NCBI GenBank assembly: GCA_913030605.1
Contig: CAJWEZ010000006.1
Coordinates: forward strand, 30,639 to 94,638
Direction of reading: 5' to 3'
Length of the DNA stretch: 64,000 nt
Source of the DNA: an uncultured Spirochaeta sp.
Lineage (GTDB): Bacteria > Spirochaetota > Spirochaetia > DSM-27196 > Alkalispirochaetaceae
The notes under the pieces are model-generated. The model did not search any database. It worked only from the letters and a program-made list of their open reading frames with translations, and was not told the origin of the DNA. Shown one piece after another: positions 17,370 to 24,930 of this stretch. Position numbers and translations under genes: made by a program. The number at the start of each line of letters is the position of its first letter. Positions within the stretch are counted from its first letter, which is position 1.

Positions 17370-17421
17370 TTGCGCGCTGGACCCTCCGGGCGTACAATTC
17401 ATATGAAGATATGTTCATATG
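17370..17421 (+). promoter_or_regulatory. Promoter and SmtB/ArsR operator of the ArsR-OsmC operon
   Basis: TTGCGC (17370-17375), a 17-bp spacer and TACAAT (17393-17398) form a promoter. Immediately downstream, ATATGAAGA-TA-TGTTCATAT (17401-17420), flanked by C and G, is a near-perfect 12-2-12-like palindrome of the CzrA/SmtB style. The ArsR start codon ATG (17419-17421) is part of the palindrome, and no Shine-Dalgarno is visible. Confidence 0.8.
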
Positions 17422-17829
17422 TTAGAAGATTACTCGAACGGCTCATACGGCCCCCACGAGGACGGCCCCGATATCGAGCGAGTCCGGCGCTCCGTTCCGG
17501 ATGAGGGGGTCAGCGCGCAGATGGCGCTCCTGGCCGGCGGTTTTGCCGACGCCGTGCGCATTCGTGTCCTGACCGCACTGGCCGACGGTCCCGTCTGTGT
17601 GGGCTGTCTGGCCCTGGCGCTGGAGGTGTCGCAGTCCTCGATCTCGCACCAGCTGCGGCTGCTGCGGTCGCTCGGAATCGTTTCCAGCGAACGGAGGGGG
17701 CGGCACATCTACTACTCGCTTTCATGGCCCGGTGCGGAACCGTTGCTCCGGGAGTTGCGCGCCGCCGCCGGCGGCGGACGGTGGGAAAGCCCGGCATCGA
17801 CCGGAGACAATAGCGAGGAGGACGTATGA
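17419..17829 (+). CDS. ArsR/SmtB-family metalloregulator
   Basis: A 136-residue winged-helix repressor (FADAVRIRVLTALADG, CVGCLALALEVSQSSISHQLRLLRSLGIV, wing RRGRHIYYSL). Cys residues before and within helix 3 (VCVGC) may bind metal or thiol reagents; an N-terminal acidic/His-containing extension of about 30 residues precedes the domain. Its operator overlaps its own start codon. It overlaps the OsmC gene by 4 bp (ATGA), so it likely regulates that gene. It lies divergent from the lysine aminomutase gene. Confidence 0.87.
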   Translation: MLEDYSNGSYGPHEDGPDIERVRRSVPDEGVSAQMALLAGGFADAVRIRVLTALADGPVCVGCLALALEVSQSSISHQLRLLRSLGIVSSERRGRHIYYSLSWPGAEPLLRELRAAAGGGRWESPASTGDNSEEDV

Positions 17830-18248
17830 AAATCACGTCACGACATGTGACCGGCTGCTACCAGTCGGTCGTGGACAATGGTCGCCACCACGGGGTGGTA
17901 CTGGACCTGCCGGAAGCCAAATCCGGCGACGACGTCGGCGCGACGGCCCTGGAGCTCGCCGCCATGGCCCTTGCCGGATGCATCTCGACGATCTGGGCGG
18001 TGGTTGCGGGCAACTCAAAGTGCTCGTACCGCAAGATGATCGTCGAGCTGGAGATGGAAAAGCCCGACAGCGCGCCCACGTTCACCGCCGGTACAGCCGT
18101 GGTCACAATCGACAGCGACGAAAACGAGGAGAAGCTTCAACGGATCCTCGACAAAACACTGAACGCCTGCCCCGTCGGAAAGCTGTTCGAGGCCGCGATC
18201 ATCGACATCGCCACCACCCTGAAGAAGGCGACGCTTCTGCCCACCTGA
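17826..18248 (+). CDS. OsmC-like protein
   Basis: A 140-residue OsmC/Ohr-fold protein. Two Cys residues sit where the family places its peroxidatic pair: one in MALAGCISTIWAVV (about 52) and one in LNACPVGKLFEAA (about 115). OsmC/Ohr proteins reduce organic hydroperoxides with these cysteines. Coupling to an ArsR-type sensor by a 4-bp overlap suggests induction by a thiol-reactive metal or oxidant. A subgroup function other than peroxide reduction is possible. Confidence 0.85.
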   Translation: MKITSRHVTGCYQSVVDNGRHHGVVLDLPEAKSGDDVGATALELAAMALAGCISTIWAVVAGNSKCSYRKMIVELEMEKPDSAPTFTAGTAVVTIDSDENEEKLQRILDKTLNACPVGKLFEAAIIDIATTLKKATLLPT

Positions 18249-18322
18249 TCGAGGGGCCGCACCGCGTTCAAAAAGCAATTTAGGATAAGAATGATCAGGT
18301 AATCCGTTGGTATTTCAGGTGT

Positions 18323-19147
18323 ATGAAACGAACACATGCATGGACCGTCCTCGTGACGGTCGTGGGACTGACGGTACTGACGGTGGGATGCGAGGACGCG
18401 GGAGCGGGAACCGGCGATGACAACGGGGCCGGAAACGATTCCGGCTCCGGTGGCGGTGGCGACAGCGCAGCAGCCACGTTGGACACCGGGGACATGCTCC
18501 TGCACCTGTCGTTCGACGGGGACCTCTCGGATGAGACCGGAACGGTGTCCAGTGTCGGTGTCCTCGACGGCAGCGGCGGTCAGGGGGCGGCCGCGTACGG
18601 TGAGGATCGCCACGGCGGCGCGTCCTCGGCGATCGAGTTCGACGGCTCGAGCTTCGTCCAGGTGACCGACCTCGACCTGAGTTCCCGTGACAGTGTTACG
18701 GTTCTGGCGTGGATTCGCGACGACGGATCCCAGACCCAAAAGGACCGTCGGATCGCGGCCTACGATTCCGGTCCCTCCACGGTCGAGTTCGCGATGCGGA
18801 TCCGGAATCTTGGATCGGAGACCTGGGAAGACGGCTCCTTCGAGGCGTGGGTGGAAAACTCCGGCAGCAACGGAACGCGAACCACCGAGAACGTCTTTCC
18901 GGGATCGTGGGTGCACGTTGCCATGGTCTACGACGCCGCCGATGGTGAGCTGCGCCTGTACCAGGACGGCGAGGAGAAGAACACCGCCGTCGTGTCGCTG
19001 GATATCGATTCCGGCAACCTGAACATTGGCGGTGGCAAAAGCAACCGGGAGTTTCACGGACGGATCGACGACCTCGCGGTCTTTCCCCGGGCGCTGACCG
19101 CGGCGCAGATCGCGCTGGCGAAGGATGAGATCCGGACGGACCAGTAG
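18323..19147 (+). CDS. Lipoprotein with a LamG/concanavalin A-like domain
   Basis: A 274-residue predicted lipoprotein: signal helix TVLVTVVGLTVLTVGCEDAG with the lipobox Cys at about residue 23, then a Gly/Ser/Asp-rich linker (to about 55), then one LamG/ConA jelly-roll (LLHLSFDGDLSDETG, then VTVLAWIRDDGSQ, WVHVAMVYDAADGELRLYQDG and GRIDDLAVFPRALTAAQI). This is the LamG_3 type used for glycan or surface binding. It stands alone. No enzyme domain is attached. Confidence 0.85.
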   Translation: MKRTHAWTVLVTVVGLTVLTVGCEDAGAGTGDDNGAGNDSGSGGGGDSAAATLDTGDMLLHLSFDGDLSDETGTVSSVGVLDGSGGQGAAAYGEDRHGGASSAIEFDGSSFVQVTDLDLSSRDSVTVLAWIRDDGSQTQKDRRIAAYDSGPSTVEFAMRIRNLGSETWEDGSFEAWVENSGSNGTRTTENVFPGSWVHVAMVYDAADGELRLYQDGEEKNTAVVSLDIDSGNLNIGGGKSNREFHGRIDDLAVFPRALTAAQIALAKDEIRTDQ

Positions 19148-19230
19148 CGCGACCGCGTCACCCGGTGACGATTCTCGGATCCTCCGGTGTTGCACGGAGA
19201 AACAGCCAGGGCGACGTCCGGAGGAGATCG

Positions 19231-20043
19231 ATGATGAAAACGGTGGTGTACCATTTCAGCGGAACGGGGAATAGTCTGGCGGTGGCGCGGGGGCTCGCCG
19301 CGCGCCTGCCGGACTGCGAGGTGCGTTCAATACCGAAGGTGATGGCGCAGGATCCCGCGCTGGATCCGGTGCCGGCGGGGGCGGTAATCGGCATCGTTGC
19401 TCCCATCTATATGCACGGAATGCCGCACATGGTGGACGCCTTCATCGGCAGAATCACGCGGCCGGAGTACCTGTTCATGGTGTACGCCGGCGGCGGGAAT
19501 CTGGGGGCGGGCCTGGCGTGGACCCAGAAGCGGTTCTCGCAGGCGGGGCTCCCCCTCTCGGCCCTCTTCAATATCCGGATGCCGTCGAACTATACCCCCT
19601 TCGGGTGCCCCTCGCGCGAGGAACAGGCGCGGCTGGTTGCGGAGGCGGAACGGCGAATCGACGCCGTGGCGGATGTCGTGTCCCGCCGGGCGATCCACGT
19701 CGACGGCAGCAACACCTCGTGGTTCGCTGCACACGTGCACCCGGGGCTCCTGTATCGACTCGGACACGGTGCGATTCCCGGCATGGACAGCGGGTTTGCC
19801 GCCGCCGGGACGTGCACCGGGTGCGGCGTGTGCGCCCGCGTGTGCCCTGCCGGGAACATATCGCTCGTCGACGGTCGCCCCGAGTGGCACCACCGCTGCG
19901 AGCAGTGTTTCGGCTGTCTGCAGTGGTGTCCCGTTCAGGCGATCGACTATCGCGGCCGCACCCGTGGCGTGGATCGCTACCACCATCCCGATATCCGGGT
20001 CGCGGACATGCAGCAGTCAGCGCCGGGAGCTGCGAGCGATTGA
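19231..20043 (+). CDS. EFR1-type flavodoxin/ferredoxin fusion
   Basis: A 270-residue protein. The N terminus is a flavodoxin-like domain (YHFSGTGNSLAVARGL, the FMN phosphate loop), and the C terminus carries two [4Fe-4S] motifs, CTGCGVCARVCP and CEQCFGCLQWCP. It matches the EFR1 family of electron-transfer proteins, common in anaerobes. I chose the ATG at 19231 (MMKTVVYHF), which follows GGAGGAG; the frame stays open upstream but shows no homology there. The partner enzyme is unknown. Its presence suggests low-potential anaerobic metabolism. Confidence 0.88.
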   Translation: MMKTVVYHFSGTGNSLAVARGLAARLPDCEVRSIPKVMAQDPALDPVPAGAVIGIVAPIYMHGMPHMVDAFIGRITRPEYLFMVYAGGGNLGAGLAWTQKRFSQAGLPLSALFNIRMPSNYTPFGCPSREEQARLVAEAERRIDAVADVVSRRAIHVDGSNTSWFAAHVHPGLLYRLGHGAIPGMDSGFAAAGTCTGCGVCARVCPAGNISLVDGRPEWHHRCEQCFGCLQWCPVQAIDYRGRTRGVDRYHHPDIRVADMQQSAPGAASD

Positions 20044-20097
20044 TCCGGCGAGGCGATTCGTACGACGCCTCGGCCTGCCCGACCCGCCCGCCGACAC

Positions 20098-20484
20098 CTA
20101 CCGGCTGATCACGCTCCACACGGCAACCGCCACGGCGACCCACACCGCAGCGACCGCGAGCGCCCCGGCCACGCGAAACGCGCGCGGTGTCCGCTGTTTC
20201 TGTCGGGCTGTCTTTCGCCGGCACGTTTCCCGCACTGCGTCCCGTCTGACGTCCCGCGGCATCAACCGCACTACGAGCAGCACACCGAGCGGGATCAGGA
20301 TCGCGTCGTCCAGATACCCGAGGATGGGGACAAAATCGGGAATCAGATCGACGGGGCTGACGGCGAATGCAACGACCGCCGCGGCGAGGGCGCGCACGTG
20401 CCACGGCGTACGGGGGTCGCGCATGCCGATCGCCACCACTGCGACGCGGCGACGCACCCGCCGGAGCGTCCGTTTCAGGCCCAT
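20098..20484 (-). CDS. DUF1232 (YkvA-like) small membrane protein
   Basis: A 128-residue protein with the DUF1232 signature SPVDLIPDFVPILGYLDDA in the middle, a hydrophobic helix on each side and a final transmembrane helix at the C terminus. It has basic N- and C-terminal stretches (RRVRRRV and TCRRKTARQKQR). The function of the family is unknown. It is tail to tail with the EFR1 gene and divergent from the following lipoprotein gene. Confidence 0.82.
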   Translation of the reverse strand: MGLKRTLRRVRRRVAVVAIGMRDPRTPWHVRALAAAVVAFAVSPVDLIPDFVPILGYLDDAILIPLGVLLVVRLMPRDVRRDAVRETCRRKTARQKQRTPRAFRVAGALAVAAVWVAVAVAVWSVISR

Positions 20485-20595
20485 ACGCGCAACACCGCCA
20501 CGGTCCCTCCCGGATCGACGTTCCTCTGGCGTTTTCCCGAAAATGCGCTACGATTGAGGCGACAGTCAGTCTGTCCCCCCGGGAGAAAAAACGTC

Positions 20596-22230
20596 ATGAA
20601 ACTCGTTCCTGCTGGCCTTGTGGTTCTCATGCTCACCGCTTCGTGTGCCATGTTCACACAATCGAACGACGAGGACCAGACCGTGTGGCGCGCAACGGTC
20701 ACACCGGTTGAGCTTACCACCGACTCCTTTATTGCGGAGCTCGACTTCGACGGATCGATCGCCGCCGATACCACCGTGACTGTGTCCGTCTCCGGCACAT
20801 CGATCGCCGTGGAGCGGGCGGTACGTGACCTGGAGGGCACCGGCGTCCGCGTCACCGGCCTCGCGCCGGGAACCTCATACCGGGTCCAGGTTGCCGCCGG
20901 CGACCGGGTGGTCACATCGTTCGGGTTTCGAACGTTCGACGGCGACCGGGAGTTCCAGCTGTTCACGTTTGTGGAGGCGCGTACCCCCGCCGACGGAACG
21001 GTGGCGGTCACCACATTCGGTCGGCTGGACAACAATCTCTCCCTCGGCCTGCGTCCCGCGGCGTACCACACCCAGGGCGAGTTTCTGAACCTGAAAGGCG
21101 ACCCGCAGATCATTCGCAATGATAACGGCGTTCTCGCCTGGGACGGCGGCACCGAGCGCTTCTCGTTGGCCGCCGCCGGGTCGGAGTCGTTCTTCGCCCT
21201 CAGCTACCGTTCCGACCGGTCGTTCCGTCTCACCGACAACCACGGGTCGCAGGGGCTCCTGGATTCCAGCTACCTGATGGCAAGCGGCGAGCAACTGCTG
21301 TACGTCCCGGATCTCTATTCGTACCACGACCAGGGACTGCACCACGCCACGCTCATCGTACCGGCGGAATGGGATGTGGCGACGGTGTTTCCGGTGGACA
21401 CCTGCGGCGTGGCAGACGTGTACCTCTACGACTCCAACGAAGGGGTGTCGGCGGGGCAGCTGCTCGCCTTCGATCCGGCGCTGTTCAGCAGTACCACGCA
21501 GACGATCGATGGCGTGGCGGTCCGGGTAATCGCAGAGAACTCGATTTCCCCGGAAACCGTGTCCTCGGTCCACGACGCGTACCGCGCCACGAGCGGCGCC
21601 TGGGGCGGCGGCTCCCCCGGCGACGCCGCGTACACGGTGTTTCTCGTCGACGACGACCGTCAGATCTACGCCGGCGAGTGGACATCTGGACAGGCGTTCT
21701 CAACCGCGTTTGGCGTTACCGGCGAAATGCTCGTGCATCAGATCTACCACCGCTGGAACGCGTGGGGACTGGGCATCCAGTGGGGGGCGGACAGTGGCGA
21801 CGACCGTGACCGCGGATTTTGGATCGAGGGGTTCAACGAGTACTTCTGCGACCGCGTTCTCACGGAACTCGGACTGACTGAGCCCCATGCCTATATGCGG
21901 TCGTTCTACCAACAGTACGAGGCGATCCGCGGCACACCTGCGGATCAGAGTCTCTACAGCACATCCTTCTCCAACTACACGATCGTGTATTTCAAGGGTG
22001 CGGTGTACGCCTACGCCCTCAACGTGTGGATTGCCGACCAGACCGGTGGCGCCGCGGACCTGGTGGACGTGATCCGGGCGCTGCGGTCTGACTGGGATCA
22101 GAACGGGACACCGGTCAACTACGACACGATCGTCGCGACGATCAACGGGTTCCTGCCAGGTGGAGTCGATGTCAGTGACTGGGAGACGACGTATCTGGTG
22201 AACAACGCTCCCGTCTCCCTGAACCTGTAG
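20596..22230 (+). CDS. Lipoprotein with FnIII-like domain and degenerate M61/M1-like peptidase domain
   Basis: A 544-residue predicted lipoprotein (signal VLMLTASCAMF). Residues about 30-120 look like a fibronectin-type beta domain (GLAPGTSYRVQVAAGDRVV). The C-terminal half contains HQIYHRWNAWG followed about 25 residues later by WIEGFNEYF, the layout of gluzincin peptidases (HExxH...E), but the catalytic Glu is Gln (codon cag). The zinc ligands remain while the general base is missing, so I predict a non-hydrolytic, perhaps peptide- or zinc-binding surface protein. The ATG at 20596 is the start; the upstream frame has no signal peptide. It has no operon partner. Confidence 0.78.
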   Translation: MKLVPAGLVVLMLTASCAMFTQSNDEDQTVWRATVTPVELTTDSFIAELDFDGSIAADTTVTVSVSGTSIAVERAVRDLEGTGVRVTGLAPGTSYRVQVAAGDRVVTSFGFRTFDGDREFQLFTFVEARTPADGTVAVTTFGRLDNNLSLGLRPAAYHTQGEFLNLKGDPQIIRNDNGVLAWDGGTERFSLAAAGSESFFALSYRSDRSFRLTDNHGSQGLLDSSYLMASGEQLLYVPDLYSYHDQGLHHATLIVPAEWDVATVFPVDTCGVADVYLYDSNEGVSAGQLLAFDPALFSSTTQTIDGVAVRVIAENSISPETVSSVHDAYRATSGAWGGGSPGDAAYTVFLVDDDRQIYAGEWTSGQAFSTAFGVTGEMLVHQIYHRWNAWGLGIQWGADSGDDRDRGFWIEGFNEYFCDRVLTELGLTEPHAYMRSFYQQYEAIRGTPADQSLYSTSFSNYTIVYFKGAVYAYALNVWIADQTGGAADLVDVIRALRSDWDQNGTPVNYDTIVATINGFLPGGVDVSDWETTYLVNNAPVSLNL

Positions 22231-22315
22231 GGGCTGGTCGCCGGTCTCCGGTACCGCGTTCCACACGCCGGCGGACCGCTTGGCGCGACCTCGCCGGTCG
22301 TGGTACTGATCTGCC

Positions 22316-23092
22316 ATGGAAGAGACTCCCATGGACGAACAGACGATGTTTGCGCTCCTCGTGGATCTCCACCGCGAGGGAGAGCGCCAGGGGCCGGGAA
22401 GCACCGACGACACGCTGCGGGCTCTGGATCTGGCGCGGCCGGACGACACCGCCGAGCTGGCCGTGGCGGACATCGGCTGCGGCACCGGGGCCTCCACGCT
22501 CACCCTTGCCGGCGCGCTGCCCCGGGCACGCATCACCGCGGTGGATCTTTTTCCGGAGTTCCTCGGCATTCTGACGCAGAACGCTCGCACCGCCGGCTGC
22601 GGCGACCGGATCGAGACGCGCGCCGAATCGATGGATGCGCTCACCTTCGCCACGGAGTCGCTGGATCTGATCTGGTCGGAAGGGGCGATCTACAACATCG
22701 GGTTCGCCACCGGACTCGCGGCGTGGCGTCCGTTCCTGAAAGCCGGAGGTGTTCTTGCGGTGTCCGAGATCACGTGGCTCCATCCGGATCCGCCGGCCGA
22801 GATCCGCGACCACTGGAATGCCGAATACCCGGAGATCGCAACGGCGGCGGAAAAGATCGCGATCCTGGAACGCAGTGGGTTCGACCTGCTCGGATACTTC
22901 ACCCTTCCGCCGTCGAGCTGGATCGACCGCTACTACCTCCCCATCCAGCAACGAATTCCGGCGTTCCTCGACCGGCACGGCCGATCACCGGAGGCGAGGG
23001 CGCTTGCGGAGATGGAACATCAGGAGTACGACCTGTACACGCGCTACCAGGACTGGCTGAGTTACGGGTTCTACATCGCCCGACGGAGGTAA
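22316..23092 (+). CDS. Class I SAM-dependent methyltransferase
   Basis: A 258-residue methyltransferase. Motif I is VADIGCGTGASTLTLA, the acidic residue after strand 2 is in AVDLFPEF, and motif IV is SLDLIWSEGAIYNIGF. The C-terminal part (SSWIDRYYLPIQQRIPAFL) resembles small-molecule methyltransferases of the ubiE/UbiG-like superfamily. The substrate is not predictable. A second ATG at 22331 is possible. It lies just upstream of the RNHCP leader promoter but is a separate unit. Confidence 0.85.
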   Translation: MEETPMDEQTMFALLVDLHREGERQGPGSTDDTLRALDLARPDDTAELAVADIGCGTGASTLTLAGALPRARITAVDLFPEFLGILTQNARTAGCGDRIETRAESMDALTFATESLDLIWSEGAIYNIGFATGLAAWRPFLKAGGVLAVSEITWLHPDPPAEIRDHWNAEYPEIATAAEKIAILERSGFDLLGYFTLPPSSWIDRYYLPIQQRIPAFLDRHGRSPEARALAEMEHQEYDLYTRYQDWLSYGFYIARRR

Positions 23093-23154
23093 GCACCGTG
23101 GCGCGGCCCTCGGTGGACGGGCACTTGGCGAGCGAGCCCTCGGCGCGGACGCGC

Positions 23155-23183
23155 TTGACACGTCGCCGGAGTACGCGTACCGT
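23155..23183 (+). promoter_or_regulatory. Promoter of the RNHCP-rsgA leader
   Basis: TTGACA (23155-23160), a 17-bp spacer and TACCGT (23178-23183). Transcription would start near 23190, giving a leader of about 215 nt before the RNHCP gene. Confidence 0.65.
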
Positions 23184-23213
23184 AGCGGCATCTTTGCCGA
23201 ACGGGAGGTCTGT

Positions 23214-23264
23214 ATGAACGCAATTGTGAATGGGATGCTCCTGTTCTGGAGCCCCCGCGACTAG
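23214..23264 (+). CDS. Leader peptide MNAIVNGMLLFWSPRD
   Basis: A 16-codon open frame with a strong Shine-Dalgarno (GGGAGGT at 23203-23209) 4 nt before the ATG, lying about 25 nt downstream of a consensus promoter and 142 nt upstream of the RNHCP gene. Its codons 9-12 (CTC CTG TTC TGG) are the exact complement of a segment near 23351-23361 in the same leader. These are hallmarks of a ribosome-sensing attenuator peptide. No homologue is known to me, so the calling rests on architecture. Confidence 0.6.
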   Translation: MNAIVNGMLLFWSPRD

Positions 23265-23396
23265 ATCCGTAGGATCGGCGCGCGGGTTTCCCGCGGGTAG
23301 TCCATTTCGTCACCGCGTCCGACCGGCCATCGTCCGGCGCGCGCTCTTCCCCAGAACAGGACATCAGTAGTCTCCACCCAATCGTGACGCGCTGGG
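23239..23396 (+). promoter_or_regulatory. Alternative RNA structures in the RNHCP-rsgA leader
   Basis: TCCTGTTCTGG (23239-23249, inside the leader ORF) can pair perfectly with CCAGAACAGGA (23351-23361). It competes with a local hairpin, GCTCC-N6-GGAGC (23237-23252). A strong hairpin, CGCGGG-TTT-CCCGCG, lies at 23281-23295. CCCA (23377-23380) can pair with TGGG (23393-23396), masking the RNHCP ribosome-binding site GGGGGA. No T-run follows any stem, so control would be translational rather than by termination. Confidence 0.5.
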
Positions 23397-23406
23397 GGAT
23401 ACTTCC

Positions 23407-23784
23407 GTGTCCAGACCGACCATCACACATCACGAAACGCACACAACGTACGTCTGCGGCGCCTGTGGTCGCACCGTTGCGCCGTCAGACTCCGGCACGC
23501 GCAACCGGAACCATTGTCCGTACTGTCTCTCTTCAAAACACGTGGACCTGCGCCCGGGCGACCGCCGCAGTGGCTGTCGCGGCATCATGGAGCCGATCGG
23601 CATCTGGGTACAGCCCGACGGCGAGTGGCGCATCCTGCACCGCTGCACACGCTGTGGCGTTATCCGCTCCAATCGGATCGCAGGAGACGACAGCGAGGCG
23701 CAACTGTTGCGTCTGGCGGCGCGGCCGTTGGCACAGCTCCCGTTTCCCGTGGAGTCGCTCAGCGACGGAGGAGGTGCCCGATGA
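23407..23784 (+). CDS. RNHCP-domain zinc-ribbon-like protein
   Basis: A 125-residue protein with the family signature RNHCPYCLSSKHVD (residues about 33-46). Cys pairs CGACG (about 17-21), CPYC and CTRCG (about 84-88) suggest a structural zinc. The GTG at 23407 follows GGGGGA by 7 nt. It overlaps rsgA by 4 bp (ATGA), so it is probably made with that ribosome-assembly GTPase. The biochemical role of RNHCP proteins is not established; the link with RsgA and with a leader peptide suggests a ribosome-related task. Confidence 0.85.
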   Translation: MSRPTITHHETHTTYVCGACGRTVAPSDSGTRNRNHCPYCLSSKHVDLRPGDRRSGCRGIMEPIGIWVQPDGEWRILHRCTRCGVIRSNRIAGDDSEAQLLRLAARPLAQLPFPVESLSDGGGAR

Positions 23785-24917
23785 CATTCCATGACGGACA
23801 GACGCCGGCACCGGGGAACGCCGGTGAGCACGCCGCACTCGTCCCCTGGGGATGGCGGCGCTACACCTCCTCCGGGGCGGTTGAATCCCGCCCCGGTCTC
23901 GCGGTCGCCCGGGTCATCGGCCACCAGCACTACCAGTACGATCTCGTCTGCTCCCCCGATGCCCGGTCGCACCGCTCCCGGGTGTCCGGGGCGTTCGCGT
24001 ACCGGGCGGTGGGACCCGTCGACTACCCGACGGTTGGAGACTGGGTGTTTATCGATCCCGAATCCGGGACGATACAGGCGGTGTTACCCCGGCGTACGGC
24101 CATATCGCGCAAGGTTGCCGGCGAGGAAACGCTGGAGCAGGTGATCGTGGCAAACATCGACACGGTTCTCCTGGTGTTTGCCATGGACGGCGCTCGCGGG
24201 TTCACCGTCGGCCTGGTGGAACGCGCGACCACCGCGGCGTGGAACTCCGGTGCCCGGCCGATCGTCATTCTGAACAAGACCGACCTGGCTGACGCCGCGG
24301 AACGCGAACGAATCGTTCTCGACACGGCGACCGCGGCTCCCGGTGTGGACGTCTTTCAGGTGAGTGCACGAACCGGCGAGGGAATCGCGGATCTTCTGGC
24401 GGCTCTCTCACCCGACGAGACGGTGGGCATGCTCGGAAAGAGTGGCGTGGGAAAGTCGGCGCTGCTCAACGCGATCGGGCGGGTGCGGGGCGCGGAGATG
24501 GCGGTTCGCGAGGGAGAGCTGCGCCACGGCGACCTGCAGGGACGGCACACCACCACCGACAAGCACCTGTATCTGCTCCCTGGTGGCCCGATCGTTGCCG
24601 ACGTACCGGGACTGCGGGAGCTGCAGCTGTGGGCGGAGGAGGACAGCCTGGACGGGACGTTCCCGGAGATCGAGGCGCTCAGTCGGGAGTGTCGATTCAA
24701 CGACTGCAGCCACAACGGGGAACCGGGATGTCGGATTCAGGAAGCCCTCGCATCCGGAGAGCTGCCCGTGGAACGGTACGACCGCTACCTCGACCTGCAG
24801 CGAGAGCTCGCCCATCTGAATCGACGGCGGGACCAGCGGGCGCGGGAGGAGGAGCAGATGAAATGGAAGAAGATCGCGAAACAGATCCGGGAGATCGAAA
24901 AGCGGCGCCGTCCGTGA
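23781..24917 (+). CDS. rsgA: Ribosome small-subunit maturation GTPase RsgA
   Basis: A 378-residue circularly permuted GTPase with an N-terminal OB fold (about 20-110). The G motifs come in the order G4 (NKTDL), G1 (GKSGVGKSALLNA), G3 (DVPGLREL), then the C-terminal zinc knuckle ECRFNDCSHNGEPGC. It helps 30S subunit maturation and checks decoding-site readiness. A charged tail (QMKWKKIAKQIREIEKRRR) extends the C terminus. The ATG at 23781 overlaps the RNHCP stop. Confidence 0.95.
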   Translation: MTFHDGQTPAPGNAGEHAALVPWGWRRYTSSGAVESRPGLAVARVIGHQHYQYDLVCSPDARSHRSRVSGAFAYRAVGPVDYPTVGDWVFIDPESGTIQAVLPRRTAISRKVAGEETLEQVIVANIDTVLLVFAMDGARGFTVGLVERATTAAWNSGARPIVILNKTDLADAAERERIVLDTATAAPGVDVFQVSARTGEGIADLLAALSPDETVGMLGKSGVGKSALLNAIGRVRGAEMAVREGELRHGDLQGRHTTTDKHLYLLPGGPIVADVPGLRELQLWAEEDSLDGTFPEIEALSRECRFNDCSHNGEPGCRIQEALASGELPVERYDRYLDLQRELAHLNRRRDQRAREEEQMKWKKIAKQIREIEKRRRP

Positions 24918-24930
24918 GGCGCCGGGCGGG

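Noticed and set aside
23281..23295. CGCGGG-TTT-CCCGCG hairpin as a terminator in the RNHCP leader
   Set aside because: No T-run follows and the downstream genes need read-through; it is better taken as part of the leader structure.
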